A stretch of DNA of 64,000 nucleotides from Gemmatimonadetes bacterium SCN 70-22 (GTDB taxonomy: Bacteria > Gemmatimonadota > Gemmatimonadetes > Gemmatimonadales > Gemmatimonadaceae): NCBI GenBank assembly GCA_001724275.1, contig MEDZ01000009.1, positions 1-64,000 on the forward strand, in the 5' to 3' direction. Shown here in pieces: positions 8,086 through 16,575 of the stretch; positions within the stretch are counted from its first letter, which is position 1, and every line of letters starts with the position of its first letter. A program made the position numbers and the translations under genes. Under the pieces are notes generated by a model, which saw only the letters and a program-made list of their open reading frames with translations, did no database searches and had not been told where the DNA came from.

Positions 8086-9146
8086 GGCAGTCCCTCCTCT
8101 ACCTGGCGTCGTACTACCTCGTGTATCTCGAGTTCACGATCGCCCTCGTGCTCATGCTGGCGCTGGCGCTGAGTGCGGCGCTGGCGCGCTGGCGCCGCGA
8201 GCGGCATGAGTCGCAGGGCGCCGCGGGGCGCGAGGTGCTGGCCCGCGCCATTGCCCAGGGGATGGAGCATCCGCACGACGTGGCGCGCTTCGCGCGCCTG
8301 CCGTGGACGGTGCAGCAGGAGTTGATGCACGAATTCGGCGCCTCGCTCACCGGAAGCGGACGCGAGCGCCTGACGAGCCTCGGCGTGCGCACCGGGGTGG
8401 CCCGGCGCGCGGAGCGGATGTGCGCGAGCCCGTGGTGGTGGAGGCGCCTCGCGGGGGCGCGCGTGCTCACGGCGCTCGACCACGACTGCGCCGCAATGCG
8501 TCCCCTGCTGCGGGACCGCAGCGCGGTGGTGCGTGCCCAGGCCTTCGTCTGGGCGGCGGGGCGGGTGGACGAGGCGGTGATCGAGGACCTCGTCGCGAGC
8601 CTCGCCGACCCCGAACGGCTGTGTCGCTTCACCGTCCAGGATTCACTCCTTCGCCTGGGGCGCCCGTCGGCGCAGGCGCTGCGCCGCTTCCTGGCCGATC
8701 CCGACTGTCCCGGGTTGCACGACGCCCTCGTGGTGGCGCGAGGGTTGGCCCTCCCCGAGCTGCTCGACCCTGCGCTCGAGCTCGTGCAGCACCCGTCGGC
8801 GGAGGTGCGTGCGCGCGCCGCCGCGGTGCTCGGAGTGCTGGGGGGCGACCAGGCGGTGGAGTCGCTCGTCAGGCACCTCGACGACGACGCCTGGGTGGTG
8901 CGGGCCGCGGCCGCCCGCGCCCTGGGCGACCTCGGGGCGTGGATGTCGAGCTCGTCGCTGATGCGGTTGCTGGGCGACACCAGCTGGCCCGTCAGGCGCG
9001 AGAGCGCCCTTGCCCTGCGCCGCCTGGGCGGCGTCGGCTTGCTGGCGCTTCGCCGCGCGCTGCGCTCGGAGAATCCGTTTGCCGCCGACATGGCGCGCCA
9101 GGTGCTCGACCTTCCCGAGGCCGTCTGCCAGCGGGCCACCGCATGA
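8082..9146 (+). CDS. membrane-anchored HEAT-repeat protein
   Basis: A 354-residue protein with one N-terminal transmembrane helix (about residues 12-35) followed by a basic stretch and a cytoplasmic array of HEAT-like helical repeats (about 110-340). Recurrent patterns such as VRARAAAVLGVLG and VVRAAAARALGDLG are typical of PBS-lyase/HEAT units. HEAT arrays bind proteins and have no catalysis of their own. The ATG at 8082 overlaps the stop of the signalling gene, and its own stop overlaps the start of the glycosyltransferase, so all three are translationally coupled. A plausible job is to dock the signalling protein onto the membrane glycosyltransferase. The longer open frame upstream of 8082 is a shadow of the signalling gene. 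Confidence 0.8.
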   Translation: MRQSLLYLASYYLVYLEFTIALVLMLALALSAALARWRRERHESQGAAGREVLARAIAQGMEHPHDVARFARLPWTVQQELMHEFGASLTGSGRERLTSLGVRTGVARRAERMCASPWWWRRLAGARVLTALDHDCAAMRPLLRDRSAVVRAQAFVWAAGRVDEAVIEDLVASLADPERLCRFTVQDSLLRLGRPSAQALRRFLADPDCPGLHDALVVARGLALPELLDPALELVQHPSAEVRARAAAVLGVLGGDQAVESLVRHLDDDAWVVRAAAARALGDLGAWMSSSSLMRLLGDTSWPVRRESALALRRLGGVGLLALRRALRSENPFAADMARQVLDLPEAVCQRATA

Positions 9147-10774
9147 TGGCCGCGCTCTCCACCGCGCTTGCCCCCATCCTGGCGGGGCTCGACGCCTCGA
9201 TCCTCCTGTACTTCGTCTGCATCAATGCGGCATACCTGACGCTGGTTGCCTGCTCCACGTGGGAGCTGGTGATCCACATCCTCAGCATCCGCGGCGAGAG
9301 TCGTGCTCGCGTCCTGGGTTCGGCTGTCACCCCGTCCATCAGCATCCTGGCCCCTGCCTACAACGAGGAAGCGACGATCGCCGAGAGCGTGACCGCCCTC
9401 CTGGCGCTGCACTATGCCAACCTCGAGCTGGTCGTGGTCAACGACGGGTCGCCGGACCGGACGCTGGACGTACTGAAGCAGCGCTTCGCGCTCGTCCCCA
9501 TCCACTCCATCGTCTGGCGTCGCATCGACACCAGGGCGGTGCGGGGGCTGTACCGCTCGCGCACGCATCCCAACCTGCTCGTGGTGGACAAGGAGAACGG
9601 GGGAAAGGCCGATGCCCTCAACGCGGGGCTCAACCTGGCCACGGGCGACCTGGTCTGCGTCATCGACGCCGACACCATCGTCGACGCCGACGCCCTGCAG
9701 CGCCTGGCGCGCCCCTTCCTGAGCCACCATGACGTGCTTGCGGCTGGCGGCACGATCCGCATCGCCAACGGGTCGGCGATCTCGGCCGGGCGGGTGACCG
9801 ACGCCTGCGCCCCACGCAACTTCGTGGCCGGCGTGCAGGTGGTCGAGTACTTCCGCGCCTTCATCTTCGGACGGCTCGGGTGGAACCGCCTGGGCGGGAA
9901 CCTGATCATCTCCGGCGCCTTCGGCCTCTTCCGCCGCGACGCCATGATCGCGGTCGGCGGCTACACGCATGACACCGTGGGCGAGGACATGGAGCTCGTC
10001 CTCAAGCTGCGCCGCCAGGCGTACGAAGCGGGGCGCAAGCACCGCATCCTGTTCGTCCCCGATGCCGTGGCCTGGACCGAGTGCCCCGAGTCGCTGCGCG
10101 TGCTGGGGCGCCAGCGCGACCGCTGGCACCGGGGGCTCACCGACGTGCTCTGGCGCCACCGGACCATGTTCCTCAACCCGCGATACGGCGTGGTGGGGCT
10201 CTGGTGCTACCCGTACTTCGTCTTCGTCGAGCTCCTGGCCCCGGTGCTGGAGCTGCTGGGGTGGGTCGGGCTCACGTTAGGCATGGCGGCCGGCCTCCTC
10301 GACGCCTCGTTCGCCGCGCTCTTCTTCCTCCTGGCCTACGGCATCGGGGCCGTGCTCAGCGCCTACTCGCTCCTGCTGGAGGAATGGAGCTTCAACCGCT
10401 TCACGCGCTTCGGCGACCGCGTCCGCCTCCTGCTCTACCTGGTCCTCGAATCCTTCGGCTACCGGCAGCTCACCGTGGTCTGGCGACTGCGAGGGATCTG
10501 GAAGTTCCTGCGCGGGCGGACCGACTGGGGGCGCATGGAACGGCGTGGCTTTGCGGCGGCGGCGGCTCCCGTCTCGGCCACTCACCACGCGACCTCTGCC
10601 TCCGCGACATCCGCCCCCGCGCCCAGCGCCCATGCGGGATCCGGCCGCGCGCCCGCCACGCACCCCGCATTCACCCGTGTCCCATCGCCCCATTCCGCCG
10701 CCGCCCTCCCCGTGACGCCAGGCGTCGTTTCGACCTCCGACTCTCATCCGGGCCGCCCACCGGCTGCCGCCTGA
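9143..10774 (+). CDS. GT2 membrane glycosyltransferase (PgaC/IcaA-like polysaccharide synthase)
   Basis: A 543-residue processive family-2 glycosyltransferase that polymerises an activated sugar and probably moves the chain across the inner membrane. There is an N-terminal membrane segment (~17-48) and a catalytic GT-A domain with PAYNEE (71-76), D101 in NDGSPD, DAD (175-177), an E-D pair (281-282) and QRDRW (324-328). At least two C-terminal membrane helices follow (~356-412). The architecture matches poly-N-acetylglucosamine synthases of the PgaC/IcaA type. Residues ~470-543 form an Ala/Ser/Pro/His-rich tail not usual for the family and probably disordered. The start overlaps the HEAT gene; a YaiO-like barrel follows 6 bp later. 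The sugar polymer is unknown. Confidence 0.85.
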   Translation: MMAALSTALAPILAGLDASILLYFVCINAAYLTLVACSTWELVIHILSIRGESRARVLGSAVTPSISILAPAYNEEATIAESVTALLALHYANLELVVVNDGSPDRTLDVLKQRFALVPIHSIVWRRIDTRAVRGLYRSRTHPNLLVVDKENGGKADALNAGLNLATGDLVCVIDADTIVDADALQRLARPFLSHHDVLAAGGTIRIANGSAISAGRVTDACAPRNFVAGVQVVEYFRAFIFGRLGWNRLGGNLIISGAFGLFRRDAMIAVGGYTHDTVGEDMELVLKLRRQAYEAGRKHRILFVPDAVAWTECPESLRVLGRQRDRWHRGLTDVLWRHRTMFLNPRYGVVGLWCYPYFVFVELLAPVLELLGWVGLTLGMAAGLLDASFAALFFLLAYGIGAVLSAYSLLLEEWSFNRFTRFGDRVRLLLYLVLESFGYRQLTVVWRLRGIWKFLRGRTDWGRMERRGFAAAAAPVSATHHATSASATSAPAPSAHAGSGRAPATHPAFTRVPSPHSAAALPVTPGVVSTSDSHPGRPPAAA

Positions 10775-10780
10775 CCTGAC

Positions 10781-11587
10781 ATGCCCCCACTCCGCTTCGC
10801 CATGCGCCATGCCTCGTTGTTCCTGCCGGCGTTGCTCCCGCCGGCGTTGCTCCTGGCGGCACCCCCCGCCCTCGCGCAGGAGGGGACGGGGACGCGCCTC
10901 ACCAGTCTCGAGGTGCGCGCCGGGCGCGACGCCCTCACCAACGGCGCGGCCCCGTGGCAGGAGCAGGCCATCGCGCTCCGCTACCGCCACTCGGCGCGCA
11001 CCGGCGTCGGTGTCGCGGCCGAGCGGCTCGAGCGATTCGGGATGGAGGACCGGCGCCTCGTGGCGGACTGGTCGACCGCCGTGGCGCGCTGGCTCACCGT
11101 CGGCGCCGAGGGCGAGGTGAGCGCGACGCACCGGGTGGCGGCGCGGCAGGGCGGGGCGGCGTTCGTGCACCTGGCGATCCCCGCCGGTTGGGGGATCGAC
11201 CTGCGCGGGATGGCGCGCTCGTACGACTCGGCCACGGTGCAGGGGGCCACGGCGTCGCTGGAGAAGTACTGGGGGAGCCAGATGGCGTCGTACAGCGTGT
11301 CGCCGGTGCGGATGGCGGGGCACCCGGTGGCGACGACGCAGCGCGTCCGGGTTACGCGGTACCTCGCCACACGCGGGTCGCTCAGCGTGATGGCGTCGGC
11401 CGGGCGCGAGGTGGAGACGCTCTCGGCGGCCGGCCCCCTCGTGGCCCCCGTGCGTGCCGTCGGGGTGTGGGGGGTGCTCCCGGTGTCACCGCATCTCTCA
11501 CTGACCTATGCCGCTGACGTGTCGCGCCACGAGGGGCTCTTCACGCGGCGGCACGCGTCGCTGGGGGTGCGGATCGACAGTCGTTAG
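10781..11587 (+). CDS. YaiO-like outer-membrane beta-barrel
   Basis: A 268-residue exported protein with a signal peptide of about 32 residues ending near ALAQ. The rest alternates hydrophobic and polar residues in many short strands, ending in a strand that closes SLGVRIDSR, as expected for an outer-membrane barrel. The overall pattern resembles the YaiO family, found beside exopolysaccharide synthases. It follows the GT2 gene by 6 bp and ends the operon; a strong hairpin starts 2 bp after the stop. A likely role is export or modification of the polymer made by the upstream synthase, inferred from context. The stop codon lies inside a GTTAGGC word. Confidence 0.65.
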   Translation: MPPLRFAMRHASLFLPALLPPALLLAAPPALAQEGTGTRLTSLEVRAGRDALTNGAAPWQEQAIALRYRHSARTGVGVAAERLERFGMEDRRLVADWSTAVARWLTVGAEGEVSATHRVAARQGGAAFVHLAIPAGWGIDLRGMARSYDSATVQGATASLEKYWGSQMASYSVSPVRMAGHPVATTQRVRVTRYLATRGSLSVMASAGREVETLSAAGPLVAPVRAVGVWGVLPVSPHLSLTYAADVSRHEGLFTRRHASLGVRIDSR

Positions 11588-11589
11588 GC

Positions 11590-11624
11590 GCGAGGGGCCC
11601 CCGGCCGTGGCGGGAGCCCCTCGC
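11590..11624. terminator. terminator hairpin after the exopolysaccharide operon
   Basis: GCGAGGGGC (11590-11598) pairs perfectly with GCCCCTCGC (11616-11624), a 9-bp stem, followed by TTGCTTC. It lies between the convergent barrel and DPP-IV genes and could serve both strands. Confidence 0.6.
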
Positions 11625-11708
11625 TTGCTTCATGCGGTTGGCAGGCGCCGCGTGCCGAGCGGCGGGTGCCCGCGCGTCGCGCGCCCCGACGCCGCGGGGC
11701 GCGCACCG

Positions 11709-14045
11709 TCAGGGGACCACGCGCGGCTTCCCGATCTGGTACTCCTTCGGCGGGAGGTTCCCCTGCAGGTTGGTGATGAAGTAATCCCACCGGCGGCGCA
11801 TGATGTACGGCGCGTCGGCGCCGAAGCCGTGGCGCGCGTGCGGGAGCATGATCTGGTCGAAGTCCTTCCCCGCCTTCATGAGCGCGTCGGCCACCAGCTG
11901 CGTGTTGTAGGGGGGGACGTTGTCGTCCATCATCCCGTGGATCAGGAAGAGCTTCCCCTTGAGGTTCCTGGCGTGGGTCTGGTTGGCTTCGTCGGCGTAG
12001 TTGTCGCTGCCGTTGCTGCGCACCAGGAGCCCCTGGTACCGCTCGCCCCAGTCGTCCTCGTAGTTGCGGTTGTCGTGATTGCCCGACTCCGAGATCCCGA
12101 CCTTGAAGAAGTCCGGATGGCGGAACATCGCCGCCGCGGTCGCGAAGCCGCCCCCCGAGTGTCCCCAGATGCCCACGTTGTCGATGTCGATGAACCGGTA
12201 GCGCTGGGCCAGCTCCTTCATCCCCGCGATCTGGTCGGGGAGCGTGTTGTCGCCCATCCGTCCGTAGTAATAGTCGTGTAACGCCTTCGAGCGTCCGGGC
12301 GTCCCCATCCCGTCGATCTCCACCACCACGAACCCCAGCTCGGCGAGTGCCTGGTTGTCACCGCGCGCCGGGATGAACGAGCGCGGTCCCACGCTCCCGG
12401 ATTGCGGCCCGGGATAGATGTGGTTGATGATCGGGTACTTCTTCGCCGAGTCGAGCTTCGACGGGAGGTACATCAACCCGTAGATGTCGGTGGCGCCGTC
12501 GCGTGCCTTCATCCGCACCGGAACCGGCGCGCGCCACCCGGAGGCGACGAGGCGCGAGACGTCGGCGCGCTCGAGCACCTGCAACGCCTTCCCGTTGCGG
12601 TCGCGGAGGACGGTGACCGGCGGCGTGTCGGGGGTGGAGTACGTGTCGACGATGTACTTCCCGTCAGGTGAAACATTCACCGTGTGGTTCGCCGCCTCGG
12701 GAGTCAGGAGGACCTGTCCCTTGCCGTCGAAGCCGATGCGGTAGAGGTGCTGGAAGTACGGGTCGCGCCCCGGCTCCTTCCCGTTGGCGGTGAACCAGAC
12801 CTGCCGTGCCTTCTCGTCGATGCGGACGACCTCGGAGACGTTCCCCTCGCCGGTCGTGATGCGGTTCTTGAGCGTCCCGGTCGTGAGGTCGTAGAGGTAC
12901 AGGTGGATCCAGTTGTCGCGCTGCGACCACCAGATCAGCTCGTTGGTCGCGGGGAGGACTCGCCAGAGGTTCTCCGGGAGCGAGGCGTCGCCCAGCTGCG
13001 TGGCGCTCTGCTCGTGCAGGACCTCGCGCACCTCGCCCGTGCCGGCGTTGGCCACCCGCAACCAGGCGTGCTTGTGGTCGCGCGAGCTCGAGATGAAGGC
13101 CAGGTGCGAGCCGTCGGGATACCACTGGGTGTCGCAGATTTCCGAACCGCAGGCAATGTGGTCGGAGACGGTCGAGCGATGCGCATCGGGGGGCATCTGC
13201 AGGCGCACCACGCGCGGCTTGCCGTCGGCGCCGGCGTTGATGATCACCCGAGAGATGCGGAAGACGATGCTGTCGCCGGGGAGCGGGTACTTCCACGCCT
13301 GGAGCGTCGGGCTCCCCACGTTGGTGCTGACGAGGTACATGTCGCGCACCCCGCGCCCGTCGTGCTGGAACGTCGCGATCTGCCGCGAGTCGGGCGACCA
13401 GGTGACGATGGGATTGTCGCCGTGTACCCACCCGGCGTTGTTCGTGGCGTAGCCGAAGTCCTTGACCCCGTCGGTGGTGAGCTGCGTCTCGGTCCCGCTG
13501 GCCAGCTCCCTGACCCAGAGGTTGTCGTCCCGGATGAACGCCGCCCACTTCCCGTCGGGGGAGGTGCTGGAGTTGGCCGGCGCCTGCGGGGGCGGCGTTC
13601 CGCGCGTGCAGGCGTACTGGGCGAGGTCGCAGGTGTACGGGACGTTGCGCACCGTCACCGTCACCGCCTTGCCGTCAGCCGCAAGCTCGAACGAACTGAA
13701 CGGAAGCCGGTCCCCCTCGATGGTGCTCCCCGTCGCCGCGCCGAGCCCGGCCGCCAGCCGCTGCTGGTCGAACGCGGCGGTGCGGGTGCGGCGCGCCGGG
13801 TTCACGATGTAGAAGGCGCTCCCGCTGGAGGTCGAGGCCCGGTACCAGAAGCGGCCGTCGGCCAGCCACGTCGGGCGCCCGGCTGCTCCGCTCACCAGCG
13901 GATTGGCGGTCGGCGCCAGGAATCGCTCGGCGCGCGCGTAGTCCTCGATGGTGAACTGGTACGGCTTGGGAGCCGGTGCCTGTGCCGCCAGCACCGCTGG
14001 AACGGCGAGGGCGAAGAGCATGCGTGAGGGGTGGAGCGGGCGCAT
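11709..14045 (-). CDS. exported DPP-IV-type prolyl oligopeptidase (S9)
   Basis: A 778-residue serine peptidase of family S9 (dipeptidyl peptidase IV subtype), which removes N-terminal dipeptides from peptides, usually after proline. The ATG at 14045 begins a signal peptide of about 21 residues ending LAAQ; the frame stays open further upstream but that part is not protein-like. The N-terminal half is the beta-propeller DPPIV_N domain. The C-terminal alpha/beta hydrolase carries the nucleophile in WGHSGGGF, an HGMMDDNVP segment (acid residue) and the catalytic His in PHARHGFG. It is divergent from a peroxiredoxin gene across 217 bp. It is probably periplasmic and used for peptide feeding. Confidence 0.9.
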   Translation of the reverse strand: MRPLHPSRMLFALAVPAVLAAQAPAPKPYQFTIEDYARAERFLAPTANPLVSGAAGRPTWLADGRFWYRASTSSGSAFYIVNPARRTRTAAFDQQRLAAGLGAATGSTIEGDRLPFSSFELAADGKAVTVTVRNVPYTCDLAQYACTRGTPPPQAPANSSTSPDGKWAAFIRDDNLWVRELASGTETQLTTDGVKDFGYATNNAGWVHGDNPIVTWSPDSRQIATFQHDGRGVRDMYLVSTNVGSPTLQAWKYPLPGDSIVFRISRVIINAGADGKPRVVRLQMPPDAHRSTVSDHIACGSEICDTQWYPDGSHLAFISSSRDHKHAWLRVANAGTGEVREVLHEQSATQLGDASLPENLWRVLPATNELIWWSQRDNWIHLYLYDLTTGTLKNRITTGEGNVSEVVRIDEKARQVWFTANGKEPGRDPYFQHLYRIGFDGKGQVLLTPEAANHTVNVSPDGKYIVDTYSTPDTPPVTVLRDRNGKALQVLERADVSRLVASGWRAPVPVRMKARDGATDIYGLMYLPSKLDSAKKYPIINHIYPGPQSGSVGPRSFIPARGDNQALAELGFVVVEIDGMGTPGRSKALHDYYYGRMGDNTLPDQIAGMKELAQRYRFIDIDNVGIWGHSGGGFATAAAMFRHPDFFKVGISESGNHDNRNYEDDWGERYQGLLVRSNGSDNYADEANQTHARNLKGKLFLIHGMMDDNVPPYNTQLVADALMKAGKDFDQIMLPHARHGFGADAPYIMRRRWDYFITNLQGNLPPKEYQIGKPRVVP

Positions 14046-14262
14046 CGTCTGTTCAGCCTCGGAAGTCGGTCGAATGGTCGCGCGGAAGCCCCCGGAAGCT
14101 ACAGGCGGGGAGCGACCCCACGCCACACGCGGTGCCGGTGCAGAGGAGGGGCGGGGCGAACCGTTCGGACGGCCGCAGCGTTGAGGGGGAGTGCTCCCTC
14201 GCTCCGGCGACGGCTCGAGCTTTGTCGCCCCCTCCATCACAGTTGGTTCCACCCCCACGTCG

Positions 14263-14871
14263 ATGTCCACCGTTCGATTCACCGGCCTCGTCGCCCTCCC
14301 CGGCCATCTCGCTCGGACCACCCGCGCCGCCGCCCTCGTGGCCTCGATCGCGCTGGCCGGATGCGTCGGCGCTGGGAACGCACGCCCCGCCCCGACGGTC
14401 GGCTCCACCGCGCCCGACTTCACCGTGCGCGCGATCACCCGCGAAGGCCCCATGCCTGCGCCGATCACGCTTTCCGGGTTGCGGGGGAAGACCGTCGTCA
14501 TCGCCTTCTTTCCCAAGGCGCGCACCCCGGGGTGCACCACGCAGCTGACGGCCTATCGCGACCGGTACGCGGCGCTGTTCCACGGGGGAAAGAACGTGGT
14601 CCTGCTCGCCGTGAGCACCGATTCCGAGGGCGCCCTGCTCGATTGGGCGCGGGAGGCGGGCTTCCCGTTCGCGCTCGTGAGCGACGCCGATGGCTCGCTG
14701 GGGAAGGCGTACGGCGCCCTCACCCCCGGTGGGCTCAAGTTCGCCAAGCGGCTGCTTTTCGTGGTTGGACCAGACGGGCGCGTGGCCTACGAGGCCAAGC
14801 CGTTCCGCCAGAACGCGGAGGAGGCCTACACCGAGCTGGCGGCGGCGATCGACCGCGTGGCGGCGCGATAG
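14263..14871 (+). CDS. lipoprotein peroxiredoxin (BCP/AhpC-TSA type)
   Basis: A 202-residue thioredoxin-fold peroxidase that reduces peroxides with a reactive cysteine. The preferred start is ATG 14263; the 24 codons upstream in frame lack family similarity. The N-terminus ends in a lipobox, LAGC (C34), so the protein is probably a membrane-anchored lipoprotein, whereas most BCP-type enzymes are cytosolic. The peroxidatic Cys is C91 in KARTPGCTT. The resolving Cys found five residues later in many BCP proteins is absent (Thr), suggesting a 1-Cys mechanism or an external partner. It is divergent from the DPP-IV gene and convergent with the amidohydrolase. Confidence 0.8.
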   Translation: MSTVRFTGLVALPGHLARTTRAAALVASIALAGCVGAGNARPAPTVGSTAPDFTVRAITREGPMPAPITLSGLRGKTVVIAFFPKARTPGCTTQLTAYRDRYAALFHGGKNVVLLAVSTDSEGALLDWAREAGFPFALVSDADGSLGKAYGALTPGGLKFAKRLLFVVGPDGRVAYEAKPFRQNAEEAYTELAAAIDRVAAR

Positions 14872-14905
14872 GGCCGCCTGGGGAGGGTGCGTGGGCGCGC
14901 GTTGC

Positions 14906-16333
14906 CTATCGCACCCCCACCAGCGCGTGCGCTGCCGCCCGCAGTTTGGCGGAATCGTACCCCAGGCCTGCGCGGAAGACCGTCGTCACGTTGTAGAGAT
15001 CCTTCGCGTCGGTCGCCGGATCGCCCTTCACCACCACCAGGTCGGCCTGGCGCCCAGGGGCCACCGCGCCGATGTCCTGCTCCATCCCCAGGATCCGCGC
15101 CCCGTTGTACGTCAGGACCTGGATCGCCTGCTCGGGGGAGAAGCCGGCCTCGCGAAGCATTTCATAGTTGCGGATGTTCCCGAACCCCGGGAGGAACCCC
15201 GTCCCCCACGGGTCGGAGCCGGCACCGAGGAGGCCGCCAGCCGCAACGAAGTCGCGCTCCCAGCGCATCATCTTCGCCAGGAGCCCGGGGGTCACGACCA
15301 GCCCTCCTTCGGCGAGGCTGGCATGATTCCGCTCCACCTCGCGCCGCACCTCCGGGTCGAGCATCGCCATCGCCGCCGTGTCGAGCCGGAAGCGCTGGGG
15401 CGAGAACGTCTCGTACACCGCCAAGGTCGAGACGACGGCCGACTTCGTCTGCGCCAGTGCCTTGATCGACGCCTGAACCTGGGCGCTCCCCACGTCCACG
15501 TCCGTCTGGACGTGCATGTTCTCGGGCGGGCACGTGTCGGGCTGCTTGCCGGGGACGTAGTCGCTGGCCGTGATGAAACCGTGCTGCAGCGCGTCGATCC
15601 CCAGCGCGGCCGCCTCGGCGAAGGTCACCGAGCAGAGGTGCCCCGTCACCTTCATCCCGCGCGCGTGCGCCTCGCGGATCACGTGCCCCAGCATGGCGCG
15701 CGAGATGCGCCCCTGCACCTTCACCCAACGCACCCCCTCGGCGTGCCAGAAGGCGAGCGATCGCGTTGCCTCGTCAGGCGTCGCCAGCGCCTTGGCGTTG
15801 GCGCTGGTGGAGGCTGCGCCGTCGAGGTAGGGGCCGGTGATGAGGAAGCGGGGGCCGGGGATGCGCCCCTCGTTGACCGCGCGCGCCATGTTCAGCTCCT
15901 GGTACGGGAGCATGCTCCCCGCCGTCATCGCCGTCGTGACCCCAAAGGCGAGATACAGGAGCGGCGCCGAGGTGCTCATCTGCGTGATGCGCTTGACACC
16001 GCCGAAGTAGGTGTGCTCGTGCAACCCTACCAGCCCGGGGATGACCGTGTGCCCGGTGAGGTCGATCGTGCGCGCGGCGGCCGGGATCGCCGTGCTCGCG
16101 GTCGGCCCCACGGCCGTGATGCGCGTCCCGTCGATGATGACCGTCTGGTCGTCGCGGGGGGCGGCACCCGTCCCATCGATGAGACGGACGTGGGTGAGGG
16201 CGACGACGGGGGCGTCGACACTGACGTAGCGGCGCGCCGCGTCGCTCAGCGGCGGGCGACTCTGTGCCGATGCGATGGATCCCGGGAGGGCGAGTGCGGC
16301 AAGCAGGAGCGTGGGGAGGCGACGGGGTGGCAT
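14906..16333 (-). CDS. exported amidohydrolase
   Basis: A 475-residue metal-dependent hydrolase of the amidohydrolase superfamily (imidazolonepropionase/prolidase-like branch). The ATG at 16333 starts a signal peptide of about 23 residues ending IASAQ. The first metal motif is GLHEHT near residue 115, matching the HxH of the family. Further His residues occur in the GHLCSV and LQHGF regions, and the catalytic Asp is in GAGSDPWGTG. It acts outside the cytoplasm on an amide or peptide bond; substrate unknown. It is divergent from the respiratory operon, whose 26-bp palindrome lies 132 bp upstream of this start, so shared regulation is possible. Confidence 0.83.
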   Translation of the reverse strand: MPPRRLPTLLLAALALPGSIASAQSRPPLSDAARRYVSVDAPVVALTHVRLIDGTGAAPRDDQTVIIDGTRITAVGPTASTAIPAAARTIDLTGHTVIPGLVGLHEHTYFGGVKRITQMSTSAPLLYLAFGVTTAMTAGSMLPYQELNMARAVNEGRIPGPRFLITGPYLDGAASTSANAKALATPDEATRSLAFWHAEGVRWVKVQGRISRAMLGHVIREAHARGMKVTGHLCSVTFAEAAALGIDALQHGFITASDYVPGKQPDTCPPENMHVQTDVDVGSAQVQASIKALAQTKSAVVSTLAVYETFSPQRFRLDTAAMAMLDPEVRREVERNHASLAEGGLVVTPGLLAKMMRWERDFVAAGGLLGAGSDPWGTGFLPGFGNIRNYEMLREAGFSPEQAIQVLTYNGARILGMEQDIGAVAPGRQADLVVVKGDPATDAKDLYNVTTVFRAGLGYDSAKLRAAAHALVGVR

Positions 16334-16464
16334 GCGGGAGCGGGACGATATGGGGGCGGCGTAGGGGCGACCGGGGGTCGCGACCAGGAGTCGCGGCGTA
16401 ACCCCTGCGACTCCCCGAAGCTTGGGAGCCGGTACGGGCACATGGTAGAGGGTGCGGGCGAGGG

Positions 16465-16490
16465 ATTGTCAAGGCACTTGCCTTGACAAT
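16465..16490. promoter_or_regulatory. perfect 26-bp palindrome, candidate operator of the oxidase/DUF2249 operon
   Basis: ATTGTCAAGGCA (16465-16476), a CT spacer, then TGCCTTGACAAT (16479-16490): two perfect 12-bp arms. Both strands contain TTGACA, so divergent -35 boxes could be buried in the operator. It lies between the amidohydrolase and ccoN. The regulator encoded at 19649 is the natural candidate to bind here. A TTG at 16483 that could nominally start ccoN falls inside the right arm, which argues for a later start. Confidence 0.7.
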
Positions 16491-16575
16491 TCAACGCCCT
16501 CGAATCATCCTTCGCGCGCCGCAGCGGGACCGTCCCGCCCGCGGCTCCAGGCTCCCATCGTTCGAGAAGCTGCAA

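Noticed and set aside
16483-16575. ccoN starting at TTG 16483
   Set aside because: The TTG lies inside the perfect palindrome, and the first 30 residues are not oxidase-like; GTG 16576 is preferred.
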